Below are positions 26,140 through 39,600 of a DNA stretch of 64,000 bases, piece after piece. The DNA lies in NCBI GenBank assembly GCA_024362935.1, contig JANCRA010000008.1:30498557-30562556 (forward strand). The letters are read 5' to 3'. This DNA is from Setophaga petechia (taxonomy: Eukaryota > Chordata > Aves > Passeriformes > Parulidae). The notes beneath the pieces were generated by a model, which saw nothing but the letters and a program-made list of their open reading frames with translations, searched no databases and was not told the DNA's origin. Within the stretch, counting starts at the first letter, position 1. Every line of letters begins with the position of its first letter. The position numbers were made by a program, and so were the translations under genes.

Positions 26140-27626
26140 ATGGACCCTGAAAGTGAAATAAAGAAGCAAATAAACCCCTTTTACTGCAATGTAAGTATTT
26201 GCTTTAAAAGTTGTACCTAAACCAAGTGTGAATGTTCTTTTTTTTCTCTTGAGCAAGCTTGGTAAATAGCACTGGGCCTGAACTTATTTGGTGACTTTGT
26301 CATGTTTGACTTGGCTGTGTGTTAAGAATCGCTTATTAAAGTGAATAATAATATCTTTCTAAATAAAGGCTTTCTTTTTAGTGGGTGATTAAGTGTAGAT
26401 CCTGTTCAGAACAAAAAAATCCTGATTTCCCCTAGTTGTCAGGTTTATTGCTATTTTTTAAAGCACACTTGGATTTTTAGAAGAGAAGAAAATATTTGGG
26501 CTGCTGCTGTTCATTCACGTGAATTTAAACTTAATCTGCTCCCATTCTGAACTAGCCCAGGCGTAAGCCAGATGTGATAGGGAAGTTTTCCAAAGGGAGC
26601 AAGGCAGGTCCTGAGCTGATCAGAGTAAGTATGGATACACCACTGAGGGGAACAGGCTCACCTCAGGCAGGTGTCATGGCTTGTCATAATTATGCCCTGC
26701 CTGTGGCTCACCCTCTTCTAGAGTGTGTGAGGAAGGTCTTGGATCTGCCTTCACTTATCCACACATGCCCACCCAGAAAGTGTTATGAGATAGCGGCAGA
26801 GTTCTGGAGCATCTGAAATTCTTACATGATGTGGAACTCTGGTTTGTTTCACTGTCTTTTAGTGGTCTTGGAACCTTAAAAAATTCAGTTTCAGGAGCCT
26901 TAAAAAAATCAGTTTCAGGAGGCTGTTCTCGTTTGTTTTTGAAGTAGTAGTACTTTTGTAGAACTTAAGCTATGCCAACAATTTGATAGCAGATCTGTTT
27001 TGATATCAGTGGTATTTTATTTGTCTTGGTCTGTATGCAATGCTAGAAATACTTCTCTTTAATCTAGATTTGCAAAATCTGGTGTTCTTCTGCATTAAAC
27101 TTGCAGACTCATTTCCTTGGAGCAAAACACAGGACGGTAAGATCAGCTTTTGAATGCGCTTCTTGTCAGATTTTACCAATTTATTTAGCAATAGATTATG
27201 GGGTTTGAAATCTAGTTTTTATTGTGGTGGTGAAACATACAATTTCAGATATTTAACTAGTTTTGCTAACTTACTGTCTCTTCTCGACAATGATAAAGTA
27301 GAATGTGGTTTTGTACATTAGGCCTGTCAGAAAATGTTACAACTTTATGTCTAGTAAAGACAATACATGAGAATACATGGCTGTTAATGAAGGGAAAATG
27401 GAATTGCTTAAATCATAGACAATCTCCAGAAGAAAAAGGGATGTTTTTCTTTATTAATTTTCATGTAATTGTTCACCTGAGATAGTCTATGCTGTTGGTA
27501 TTAATTGAACTTATATACAATGAAAACTATGCATTGTTGTTTTTTGACTCTTAAGTGCATTTCTTATTTTTTTCATTGATAACTTGGTAATTTAGGTTGA
27601 AGAAGCATTGAAAACTCATGGCATGA
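26140..27626 (+). CDS. Zinc-finger gene, coding exons 1-3 (finger 1)
   Basis: Exon 26140-26190 gives residues 1-17 (MDPESEIKK...FYCN), exon 27068-27136 gives 18-40 and exon 27596-27626 gives 41-50. Finger 1 is CNIC, then 12 residues, His, five residues (FLGAK), His. The first intron falls between the two zinc-binding cysteines. The motif THFLGAKHRTVEEALK is reminiscent of ZFR-type fingers, where the second histidine is also followed by a basic helix. Donors are gtaagt, gtaaga and gtaagt, all strong. Confidence 0.9.
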
Positions 27627-30600
27627 GTAAGTGCAAGATTTTTTGCTTCCTGCTGTGTCCTATACCCATATCTTTCTCCCTACCCCTGTGTAGTTGTTTA
27701 TGAAACAAATGAAAAAAAGACTTTCTCAAGACTTGTTCTTTAAGTCCTATCCTGTGGTTTTTTATGATATATCTACCTAATCAATCAGTAATGTGAGCAA
27801 GAGGTATGCAAAGTTGATTAACAAGCGCTGGCTAGAAGACTAAAAATCACCTACATTAAATTTTTGAGAAGCCCTAAAGAATTCAAGACATTAGAGACCT
27901 TCAAAAGTGAAAATATAATTTAAAAGCCTATGCTTCTTAAAGCATATAGAAATACTGTATATAATTTACATTTGTTTTTGAAAAGGGTTTAATTTGCTTC
28001 AGCTAATGAAGATATTTTTAATACTTTTAATAAGTTTAATAAATCATTAAACCTCCTCTGGGTCTTGATGAACTGGTCTAATTCCAGAAGGAGTGAAGGT
28101 CTAACTACATTTGCAGTTTTTCTCCTAACTTGGTTTCAAGATGCACCAAAATGTTTTTTCAGGTTTCTACAGTTCACTGCTCCTAGAATTCTGTTTGAAA
28201 GTTGTTGTTCAGGTCAGACGTAGTCATTGGACCTACCTGATTTGAGAATTTTTGTTTGGACTGTAATGGAAATTTAAGTGATGAAATATTTAGCAGCTGT
28301 ATGCTTGCTGAAATAAATAGCCTGAAATTCCTGGATGCCCTCAAATGTTTAGAGACATTGAACTTGATTGATCTTCTTCTCTGCCTGCTTCATTGAATTG
28401 CCTGACATGAAATAACTTTGTTGTTGTTTAGTGTGAATATTTTTTGTCCATCTTTTGAAGCATGGTGCTAATGACACCAGGGTCAAGAGTTCATTCCTTG
28501 AACAGGACTCCATGATCCTTGTGGGTCCCTTCCAACTCAGAACAGTCTGTGAATCTGTGAAAAAAATCTCTTAGCACGTTCAAAACTTAACTTAAACACA
28601 GCTGTTTTCTCATGCCAACAGAAGCTCAGAGTTTAATTCAAGTAGTCAGTCAGTTATTTTACCAAATTATTTTTTATACTAACAATTTTATTTCCACTTC
28701 TGTGGAATTCTTTTGTTTTCTTCTTTGTGTTGGTTTTTTGTTTTTTTTTTTTAGTTAAAACAGAAGGTTCCTTAGGAAAGAAATTGAAAACAACTGTGAA
28801 ACTTCCTAATTTTGGTAAGAATGTTTAACATCTTCCCCCAGACCTCCCCCTCCCCCGTAAAAAAAAAGATGTGGAAGAAATTAAAAAATTTGAGGTACAA
28901 TATTACAGGTGATGTCCAGATCTTATGAGGTCATTGGGAATTAATTTCTGTTCATTGTACTTTCAGTCTGCAGTAATATTTTGTAATAATACTTAATTTT
29001 TGCAATACAAATGCTTTAAAAAGAGTGGAAATAAGACTGGGGGGACAATGTTTCATGATAACTGACTTAATTTGTGATGTGGGACCATGTACACGGGCAC
29101 TTAATTTGTGATGTGGGACCATGTACACAGGGACCAACTCCCCAAGCAGGGACTTGTACACGACTCAGTGATCCTTGTGGGTCCCTTCCAACTCAAAATT
29201 GTCTGTGAATTTGTGAAAAAAATCTCTTAGCACATTCAAAACTAAACATAGCTTAGTTTTCTCTTATCAGCAAAAGCTCAAAGAGTTTTTTCTAAAGTAG
29301 TCAGTTATTTTACCAAATTGTCCTTTCAGTTGTACTAACAATTTTATTTCCACTTCTTTCAGATTCTTACTTTTGTTTTCTTCTTTTTTTTTTTTTTTTT
29401 AGTTAAAACTGAAAGTTGCTTAGGGAAGAAAGTGAAAACACCTCCGAAATTTTTTGATTTTGGTAAGAATGTTTAATGCCTCTCCCCACACCTCCCTGAA
29501 AAAAAAAAAGTGGAAGAAATAAAAAATGTTGAGGTACAGCATTACAAGCGATGTCTAGATCTTAGCAGGTCATTGGGAATTCATTTCTGATCATTGTACT
29601 TTCAATCTGCAGTAATATTTTGTAATAATACTTAATTTTTGCCATTCAAATGCTTTAGAAAGAGTGGAAATAAGATTGAGGGAAATAATGTTTCATAATA
29701 ACTGACTTAATTTGTGATGTGGGACCATGAGCAGGGATTCACTTGTATGTGAATTTCTTACAGCGCCACTTGAGCCAGAGAAGTCTCATGGACAGACACT
29801 GGAAGACCAGCTTAATACATGTAAAGAATCAGAACCTGCACTTGGTGAGGGCTTTTAATACTGTAATTGTTTGGTTTTGTGGTATTTACCTTTAAAGAAT
29901 ACCGATCAGTTTTTTAAAATGTAAAATTAGGTAATGTGTTACAAAATCTTCTTATGGTTGTACTGAGTACCCAATAGTATGGTATGGAAGTGACAAATGG
30001 CGGTGACAAAATCATTGGATTTGGCCTGGAACATGTTTGATTAGATACCTCATGTTGACAATATTCTCTAGACACAATCTAAAGTGATATGACAAAAATG
30101 AACTTTAACTTAAGAGATCAGTGTGGCTCTTGGCAATTTAACTACCCATCCAGTGGAGGGGAGATAGGACTTGACAGAAAAAACAACTAGGGACATATAT
30201 TAAAATACAGTCTCTTCTAATTAGTTAAAAAATAATTGCTGTTATTATTTTTTAGGATTTAAAAAAAATTGTTGAGTACTATGTGGTAAGCATAAGACAT
30301 CCTGAAAACATCAGTTTTATACCTTTGGTGTTCAAAAAGTCTAGACACCCAAAAGATAAAATATCTGATGGTTCTGAAAATCTTCATTGATGTATTTGAC
30401 ATGCAGTCAATGTAATCTCAATGTAATCAAAGTAATCTTTTCCTTATATGTCAGAGCTTTAAGATTACTTCTTTTGCAACAAGCAAACTGATGATTTGTT
30501 CCAGCAAACATGAAATTCCCTAAGTTGTTTGTTTGTTTTTTTTTAAATACAGGACTTAATTACATAATAGAATACCGAACAAAGGACAATGTTCCTTTTC

Positions 30601-33600
30601 TCTATGAATGTCAACTATGTTACTGTAAAACAGGACTGAGTAACATGTTCATGCATGTTTGTGGTTCCAAGCACAGACTGGCATACTTGGTAAGTTCTTT
30701 TGTTTATTTGATTTAATGTAATGATTAAAGGGGACAATTAGTTAGTCAAATTTTGATTTTTAAAAAAATAAAATTTAAGGTTTTACATAAGTTCCTGTAA
30801 AAATCTTGGTGTTGGAATTGTGCAGCTGTGATGAATAGACTTAAAATTCTTCTCATCAGTAATATGTATGTCTGTCCATTGCTTGATACTGAGTGTAGTT
30901 TATTCCATTTTGATCAATCAATAATGAAATCTGTAGCTAAAATGGACTAGAAATAGATGTTTGACTGATTTTTGTATTATGTAACAGTATCAATGAAGAA
31001 ACTATTCAATCTTTCAGATGCTTTGGAAGGAATGTATTTATAAATGAACATGATGCATATTAGACAATATGTATTAGATTATTAGATAGAGTAACTTGGA
31101 ATCAGTGGGGGGAAAACATAGCTCCTCTTCTGTTTTGAGGCTGGACAAGAAATGTCTGTTCTGTTGCTTGTTTTATGACAAAGCTCTCAAGGTTCATGTC
31201 AGCTCACAAACATTCAAACATGTTATCATTTTCAATATGTTTAGAGAAATGAGGCTTTCCAGTCTCTGAATGTTTACTTGAGTATATTGGCTTAGGATGG
31301 GCTTTAACAAAACTGAGAAAGCAATATTCTGAAAAGTATTTTGATACTCCCCATAAAAAATTGGTATTATGTTGAACACATCTTAAAGTCATAGACAGCT
31401 GAGTTCACATAATATTTTGGGGTAGCTTCAGGCCTAATGTTGCGTGTGCTGCTGTGAATCTGCAGTGATGTCTTTCATAAACATCATGCTGTTTCTGGTC
31501 ATTCCTTCAGATGTACATGCTGAATTTTGATATTCTCAGCTATTGCATTTCCTGCTTACTTGGAACTGTTTCCTGCAATTCTGAACCTTCCATTTGTTAA
31601 CTGCATCTCTGCTAAATTCTTAAATACTATAAAAATATAATAAGTCATGAAGGATAACTTTTAAGTTGTGCACCTGAGCTGGATTACCCTAGGTAGCAAA
31701 AAAGACAGGAGACTAAAAGACTGGAATTTGCTCTGCTGAAAAAGGAACCTGGGGGTCCTGGTGGATAACAAGCTCAAGATAAGTAGTGTAGCTTGGTGTC
31801 AGTGAAGGCTAGCAGCAAGCTGAGCTCTACTAACAAGGGTACAGCCAGTAGATCAAAGGAAGTGATTATTCCCCTGTTCTTGATCCTTGCTAGGCCATAT
31901 CCAGGATATTGTGTTCACTTTTGTGCTACTGCAGAAAGGAGGCTATTTATGAAATTGAGCTAGTCCAGTGGAGAACTGCCAAGATGGTCAGGGGCTGAAG
32001 CACACTTGTACTATGAAGAGAAGTTGAGGTAATTGGGTTGTTTCTGGCTGGAGAAGAAAAAGTGTCAGAGGGATCTAACAGTAACTCTCCAGTACTTCAG
32101 AGGAGGTTATTAAGAAGGCAGAACCAGACTCTCTTTGGAGCTTCTTGGCAGGAACATAAATTCAAGCAGGGGATTTTCCTACATGACATAAAGAAGTTTT
32201 TTGCTGTGAGGGCAGTCGAGCATTGGAGCAGGTTGTCCAGAGAAAGGGGGAAATCTCTCTCTCCAGAGGTTTTTAGACCTAAGCAAGCAAAGCCCAACAC
32301 GACCAGTTCAGCATTCAGTGTCAACCCTGTTTTGGGCTGAAGATTTGGCTTCAATTCCCTAAATTATTCTGTGCATAACTATTTTAATAAGTTCTGCTAT
32401 GTATATGTAGAAGTTGATTTATCTCCTATGATTATTAACTGTGCTAGATCTGGAAGGAGTTGGGTGACTTAAGGACTTGCATTTATTTTCTAGAGACAAC
32501 ATTATCCAGAGATAGCACAATCTGATGAAGTCAAGGGTAAAGGCTCTGAACTAAACAAAAGAGTGAGGCAAATTGGATTAACAATTGAGAAGAAAGAAGG
32601 AAGAAAACAAATACAGGTACATTTCTCTTAAGAATTCCAGAAGCTTTATATTTAATATTTTAAAGAAATGTAATTTCCATTATGGTGGGCAGATTTGCTT
32701 TGGAAGGTGGGAAAATCTTGCTTTTTAAACCTTTTTTACAGGTGCTTTTTGTCATTTTAGTAATTCTTCTGGGATTATTCTGGACAAAATTTCTCTGAGT
32801 GCACAAGTAATGCAAAATATATATTCTAATATTTAATCAATTCTCAGCTCTGTGTGTGTGTGTGTAAAATAAGTTGGTTTTTTGTTGCTAGGAAACTGCC
32901 TTTATAACTTTTCTGAGTAGTTTCTGCTTTGTAAGCAGCTTGATGCAATTCTCAGGGAAGCCAGGTAAAATTTCTCATAATACAGATGGAAGTGTGGGAA
33001 CTTGCAGGTTGACATGAGATAATCAGCAGTGCTGTGGCATCACAGAAGTGCCATAAACTTTAATTCTTAGGGAGCTGCACCCTTAGAAACATATTCATGT
33101 GGAGGTATCTTCATATTGCTCTCTGTTGATACTTACTTACACAGCAGTAGTATTTATAATACCTTTATGTGGATAGGATATTGGTGAAGTTTCTTCTTGA
33201 GGTTCACCTTACCACCAGCTGGTTCATGACAAGCTTATTGAGGTGCTCAAAGTTCTTCGTGGTACACATTAAATTTGTTTTGTCCATCAACTTCAATTTC
33301 TGTCAGCACCCTGCTTGTTAAGCAGTGTTTCTTGACAGGATCCCTAGCTAATGTGCATTTGGAAGGATGTCTCCTTCCAAAGTGGAGCTCCCAAGGTTCC
33401 TATGTTAAAGCTGACAGTTTCCTGCCCATTCTGTGTGATACTATCACACTTAGGTTCAAGGATTAGAGCCTGCTCTGATCCTACCCTTTTCTGATAAAAA
33501 AAAAGTATGGGAACATTGGAAGATCAAGTCAAGAGTCAATGCTGTAGAAGGGAGAGATATCAGATTACCAAATCCATTCTGTCTGTCCTTCATTTTAATC

Positions 33601-36600
33601 TCTGCTTAAAAAGAAAGCAACTGACTGTTGGCAGCAACATTTTCATTTGACTTACTTGAATTTCTTCTTGACTTGAGATTGTTTATTTTACTTGAGATTT
33701 ATGTTCATGGATATGGAAATATTTACTTCCATCTGTATTTTTAGACCTTTTCTTTTTCTAGGTAGTTTATTATCTCCATAGGAATCCATTCTTGATGTAA
33801 GGAACTTTAAAACAAAGTGTGTGTAACCTGGTTTAATTTTACTGCTATATCTTCTGAAACCAGCTGTTTAATTTTCTTTTTTTTTCCAAGCTCTAGAAGA
33901 AATTTATTTGTGGTAAATAAATGTCCAGGCAACTAACCTGTTGGCTTTTTGAATATCCATTGAGGGATTTACACACACGTATTTTACACTACAGGTCATA
34001 TATTCCTAGAAAAATACAAACTAATGCTGATGAAATATCTATGAAATAATTTTATCCACAAAATAACTAACATAAATGGGTTTTATTTTTAGGTTGTTAT
34101 AGGTGTTCCAAAAATGAGAAGGAAATGGCAAGAATGTAAGTGTGCTCAGTACGGTGCAAATTATCAATTTCTAATTTGGTCCTCCTTTGATATAAATCAG
34201 ACCAGGGTAGTCTCTGCAGTGCCAGATACTCACCAGCATTTTGGTGAAGTGGACAAAAGGAGCAAGTTGGGGCTCTGTGCTAGTAGTTAATTTGCAGTAT
34301 GGGAATCCAGAATTCTTAAAGCACAGCTATAGCTCTTATCTCTGAAAGAAAAGTTTCTGTTTTACTAGCCATTGATACTCACAAAATTATAGGAATGTGG
34401 TTTCTCTGAGATTTCCCCACCCAGTTAGTGTTTTAAAACTCATTGTAGGTACAGTGTTGTCCAGGTGGACAGACAGTATCACTGAATGCCACTTGAGGAA
34501 AAGGCTGAACTTTGCTATGATTTGCATTACCTGAAAAATAAAGATTTGAATTAAAAACTAATGTACTTAATTTTAATGTATATTAGCATGTAAGTGGTAC
34601 CTTAAAATAACTCAGTAGAAGTAATGAGATCATCTAAATTAGCAGTGTTGTACTCTGAAGAGAAAAAATAGCCATTTTGAATCTAGAAAAGCGGTCTGAA
34701 ATAAGCTGAAATTTAAATTAGATTTCTTGACTGTAATCTGTTGGTTAATGTGTCTTATTTTGCATGTGACTTTGTAGCATTCTACTACATTTATAGTATT
34801 TACATTTTTTAGGAGATGCAAGCATGTAATTATAACCAGGCTATAAAATACTTTAAACTTTGTTGCTGACTTGTAGTTCATATTTAATACGGTGTCACAT
34901 AATAATGTTTATAAAATTGTTCTTGGTGTTTTTAAGTACTATTGCCTAGAAACAGAGTTAGGTGAAATTGAAGTGCATTAGTAGGGCCACCCTCTATCAA
35001 GATAATGTCCATTTTGCTGCATCTCAAGCATGTTTGTTTAGCTCACAGTGCAGAGGACAGTCCTTCAAAAGCTAAAGTTCAGCATGTGGATGCACCCCTT
35101 AGTGATGCAGAAAAAACAGATAATAAAGATGAGAAACTGACAGAGTCTATGCAAGGTAAGAGTTAAAATGATTTATTTTATTGTTTGGTTTTTTTTTAAC
35201 TTTCACCAGTGCATGAATTATGTACTACTACATGTACCTGTTCATGGCTTCCACAGAGTTATAAAGGTGAATTTGCATAGTTGTGTGGATGGCCTTGGAG
35301 TCTGTGGCAAAGGAAGGAATAATTCCAGTGTTTGTGAAGAAAACATTCTACTTCTACTGATTTTTTAGGTTCAATTTTTATTTTACTTCTTCATAAGATA
35401 CCTTACTTCCACCTTTAGGTTTTATTGATATTGTCTTTAGAAGTATTCTTTGTTTAGAATATTTTTAAAATTAAAACACTGGAAAAACATCACTTAATAT
35501 ACCTTTTTATTGTTTTAGATGAAAATAATATTCAGGAGGAGAATGAAGAAAGGCAGAAAGAACAGGCAAAACCAGATGAAAAAGTTGAACCTAATAATGC
35601 TATTGAAAGCAGCAAAGGCAACGACTCAGAATGGTAAAAGAAAAAAAATTCACCACCTTCAAACACATTTAAATTAACTTAAAGGAAAATGTGCATGACA
35701 ATTGTCAGTAATGGATTTGCGTAGTAAAATCCATGTCTTCTGAAATTGTGCTCAGCTGTAAACTTCTGTAATTGATGAAAACCTGGTGTATATAAAGTGA
35801 CCTCTGTATGTAAAGACTCCTCTGGATGCAGCTGGCTCTTGTATTTAACTATTATCCTTAAGGTATAGTTGTCATATGCTGCTCAAAATGTTCCAAAAGT
35901 ATGTTCTCCTCAGGGTTTAAAACTGCCTCTGTCACAGGGTCCTGTCACATAGTTAAAGTGGTATGTGAACTGATTTTAGATGGGAAAGACAATCAGTAAT
36001 AGTTGAAACAGTTGGGGTTTCTCCTTTACAAAGGATTTTGTGGAGGAACAATAAGTGTTTCAAAGGAGCAGCTGTGTTCTAAAATGGTGAAACTGTGCTT
36101 GCTGCTTGTGAGCATCTTATTAGTAACAGAGTTGTGAGTTGAGTTACTGTCAGCTTTTGTGTGAGGAGCACTTCTCCAGCATTGGGCATCTTTGTGCAGC
36201 ACCAGGAGCCACAGTAGAGCATTTGGTAAGGAATATACAGGCATCAGCCCAGACACAGGACTTTTGTTCCAATGATTTAGTTACCTGTTTTTTTCTTAAT
36301 GGCATTCCCTTGGAATGTGTTCTAACTTTAAACCAGTAGTATCTCTCCCAGACGTGAAGGGCTAACAGCTTTTGCTTGTTTATTGTTAAAGGAGAAATTT
36401 TCATGTTTCTGGAGTACATTTTTTCAGACTTGCCTCTCTGTGGAGCAACCATTATGGAAAATGGTCAGTTGAAACCACATTCAAGTCCAGGTTTATCAAT
36501 CTTTGTGTTTATTTACTGGCTTTCAAATAAGTAACAGTTCTGAATCAAAACCAGTTCATGAAAACATGAAGAGCAGGAAATGGATAAAAGCTCAACTATC

Positions 36601-39600
36601 CATATCTGGAAACGTGAGGTCTATTTCTGCCTGGTACTGATCTTCATTGCACAGTCTTGTACTTTTAAATTTTAAGAACAGCTTCCTTTGGAATTATCAC
36701 TTAATGTTTCTCTTTTAATCTGGTTCAGATGGATTCTGGGTGACTATTAGCAGCCAGGTGTTTCAATGAGAGACTGTCTTGGAAGTTAGTTACTAAATTA
36801 GGGCTTCAGTTCTTCCTTTACTATTTATTTATTTATTTATTTATTTATGTGAGACTACTGAGAAGATATGAACTCAAATATATAGTATCTTAAAAGAACT
36901 AAGATCAGATCCTCATTGACAGCTTGTTTCCACTTAAAGATTCTGCAATGCCTGTCTGAGAATTTCTATGACTCTTCATTTCTTTGTAGTTAAGTCTCTG
37001 AACAGTCATCTGAAGATGTAAATTATTTTATCATCATCTGCTTTTACTAAACTTTTGATTCCTAAGAAACATTTTAAGGCAGAAGAGGGCTTAGGCTTGG
37101 CAGTCATATGGTTTTGGTTAATTTAGAAAACATCCATCCACTCTCGGCCCTGGGCTTGCAAAGGGATGGAATGTATCAGTAGTAATGATACAGATGATCA
37201 GTAGTAATGGCAGAACAGCACAAATATGGCACAGGAATGTTTTGCCATATGAATATTTTTATGCCCATTATTTGGTGACTGCATTGTAAACCACTAATTT
37301 TTAATAGCTGAATTTTATAAGGGCTAGTTTGTGAAGTGCTGATAAAAATCCAGCTGTAATTAGGAGCCTTGTCTCGCTGCAATGTGTACAAAAATCTTAC
37401 AGCTATTACCACCAATGTCAAGCTTTTTTATTAACTCTGGGGTTTAGAGCTTATGTGCTAGACAATCACACTAAAACAAACCCACACTGCATGAATAATT
37501 TTTATGATGATCTGGTATGACTGGGATTTCTCTGAGGAAATAATATGTGACCTTTCTTTCAGAGTGTATCAGAACTACTGTAGTAGTAGTGTGTCAGGAA
37601 TTTAAACTGATTAGCAGTTATTGGCTGGCTACACATTTTTGCTGGATCAGCCAACTGAATGTTTTATTTATTCTATTTTAAGGTGTGAGACCAATAAACA
37701 ATCAGAAGAAGAAAAGAAGGAAGCTCAGGTGAATATATTCCTGTTAATGGGTTATTCCAGTCTCCAAATAGTTGGGGAAATAATTAATATATGATTGGCA
37801 ATGATGTTTGCTTACTCAATATTATTCCCAATAAATTAGTTACAAAGTTACTAAAGCAAAACTATTAACAACAAGGTTTTTTTTCTGCTTTATTATGAAA
37901 CCTAGGTACACATTTCATGACAGCACAAACAATTTGAATTTTTAGAGCGACCATAATTATTTATGTTTATTTATATTTACTGCATATAATAGATCTAAGG
38001 ACCTCTTTCTTTTTATGTTAAACAGCAAGAATTTACAGCAGATCCTGAAGAATTCACTAGTCAAGAAGAACTTTTGGGTTATTTGGTGAGTGTTAAATCC
38101 TACCTTGCAAGATAAATTTTGGAAGAAAAATTAAAAAACTAAGAAATTAAATCACTGGTTTGCTAAGTCTAAAATGTAGCAAGTAATGAAAGGCAGAATG
38201 TAGGCAGTCTTGTAATCTAACAGATTACCATTTTGCCATAAGGCAGGATTCAGAATAAAATGAATGTCACTGAATTTATAATGCATATATTCATTTTCAA
38301 ATTTCTAGACATTGCTTTTGCCAAAATATTGGTTTACTGTCAGAGGAATTACTTGCATTGAAAATTAATTTTTTCAACTATATCTTAGCTTCACTCCTTA
38401 ACTACATGTTTAGGTGATACAACCTTTCTAAACTTTATTTCTCCTTTGTTTCTATAACTGGTCTATAATTTTCAAATGAGGAATTTGGAAAGATGCAGTT
38501 CAGTAACGGAAAGAAGTAGAATGAAGACAAATATGAGAGATACGTAGAAAGGAAAGAAGGGATTTTTAAGAAATGCAAGTTGTGCATTTAAAACAGGCTC
38601 CCCCACCACCCTGGCCCAGAGTGCCTTAACTGCAAAATGTGCCTCTCTAAAATAAGTGTCAGTACACTGGAGTTCTGTTCAGTTGTTGAAAATGTGTATT
38701 AGGTACACATGCACAGTAGTGATACAATCAGTGACAGTGGAAAACTGGCAGTTTTCAGTTGTTAGATGTATCAACAACAGTTGTGATCTTGCATACAGAA
38801 ATGGTGATTTCCATAAAAGCACTGAAAAACTCTTTACTGAAATCTTTACTGATAGTTGCTTGACTGATCTACTGCATGGTAATTTAGGCACTATTGACTA
38901 TCATAAAATCGTTTTGTCCTCTTGTTTTATTGGAAATTACTAGGTATAGAGATTACACCATGTCAATAAAACTTGAACTTGTTTTGAGGCATCTTCTTTC
39001 TTAGTATGATTGTCCTCTGAGAAGAAAAGATGACTGTGGGGAATGTGATGGGAACACTGTTCTGTTTTGGAAAGTGTGAAAATCATTTATTTTTGCATCT
39101 ACTGTAATTTTTTCAAAAGCTGCATTGTGTTTCTGTTGTTGGATTCAAAGGTTTGTTATGTGGTGAAAAGCTATTTTACAGGTATCCTTTTTGCACTTGC
39201 TGTTTGTATTCTGTAAAGCTGTCCAATAATTGGCCATACTGTATTTCTTTTATCGCCTCATAGCAAAGATATCCTTGCCACAATTTACTCTTCTTTATCC
39301 AGCTAGCTTTTGAGAAGATCTTTATTAAATATAACTTGTGCAAACCAGGAGAAAGAAGTACTACTAGTGTAAAAAATATAATACAGTCCCTGTTACGCTG
39401 TCTCATATGAACTTAATGCTAAGTTTCTATTACTTATTTTCCATTGTCTGGTGTGTTTAAAGGTGTTTCTTTCTAATCCAGAAGACTTTGAACTGTTAGG
39501 ACACACCTGGAGTTTTTTGCTTTGTCCCCAAGAAAGTGTTTTCAGCAGAACTTCCTTGGTGTAGACAAGAGGATGACACATGTAGCCCTCTCTGTGAGTG

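Larger units (their letters stand above)
28506..29161 (+). repeat. Tandem segmental duplication, copy 1
   Basis: First copy of a unit with a period of 648 bp, measured exon start to exon start (28755 to 29403). It contains the SINE/CR1 tail, intron, a 60-nt coding exon (28755-28814) and following intron up to GTGATGTGGGACCATG. Similarity to copy 2 is obvious through intron and exon; the exons differ at about 12 of 60 positions. Confidence 0.93.

Noticed and set aside
28455..28500. A functional tRNA-Ile gene
   Set aside because: Only the 3' half is present, the B box is degraded and it is fused to a CR1-like tail; it is a SINE.
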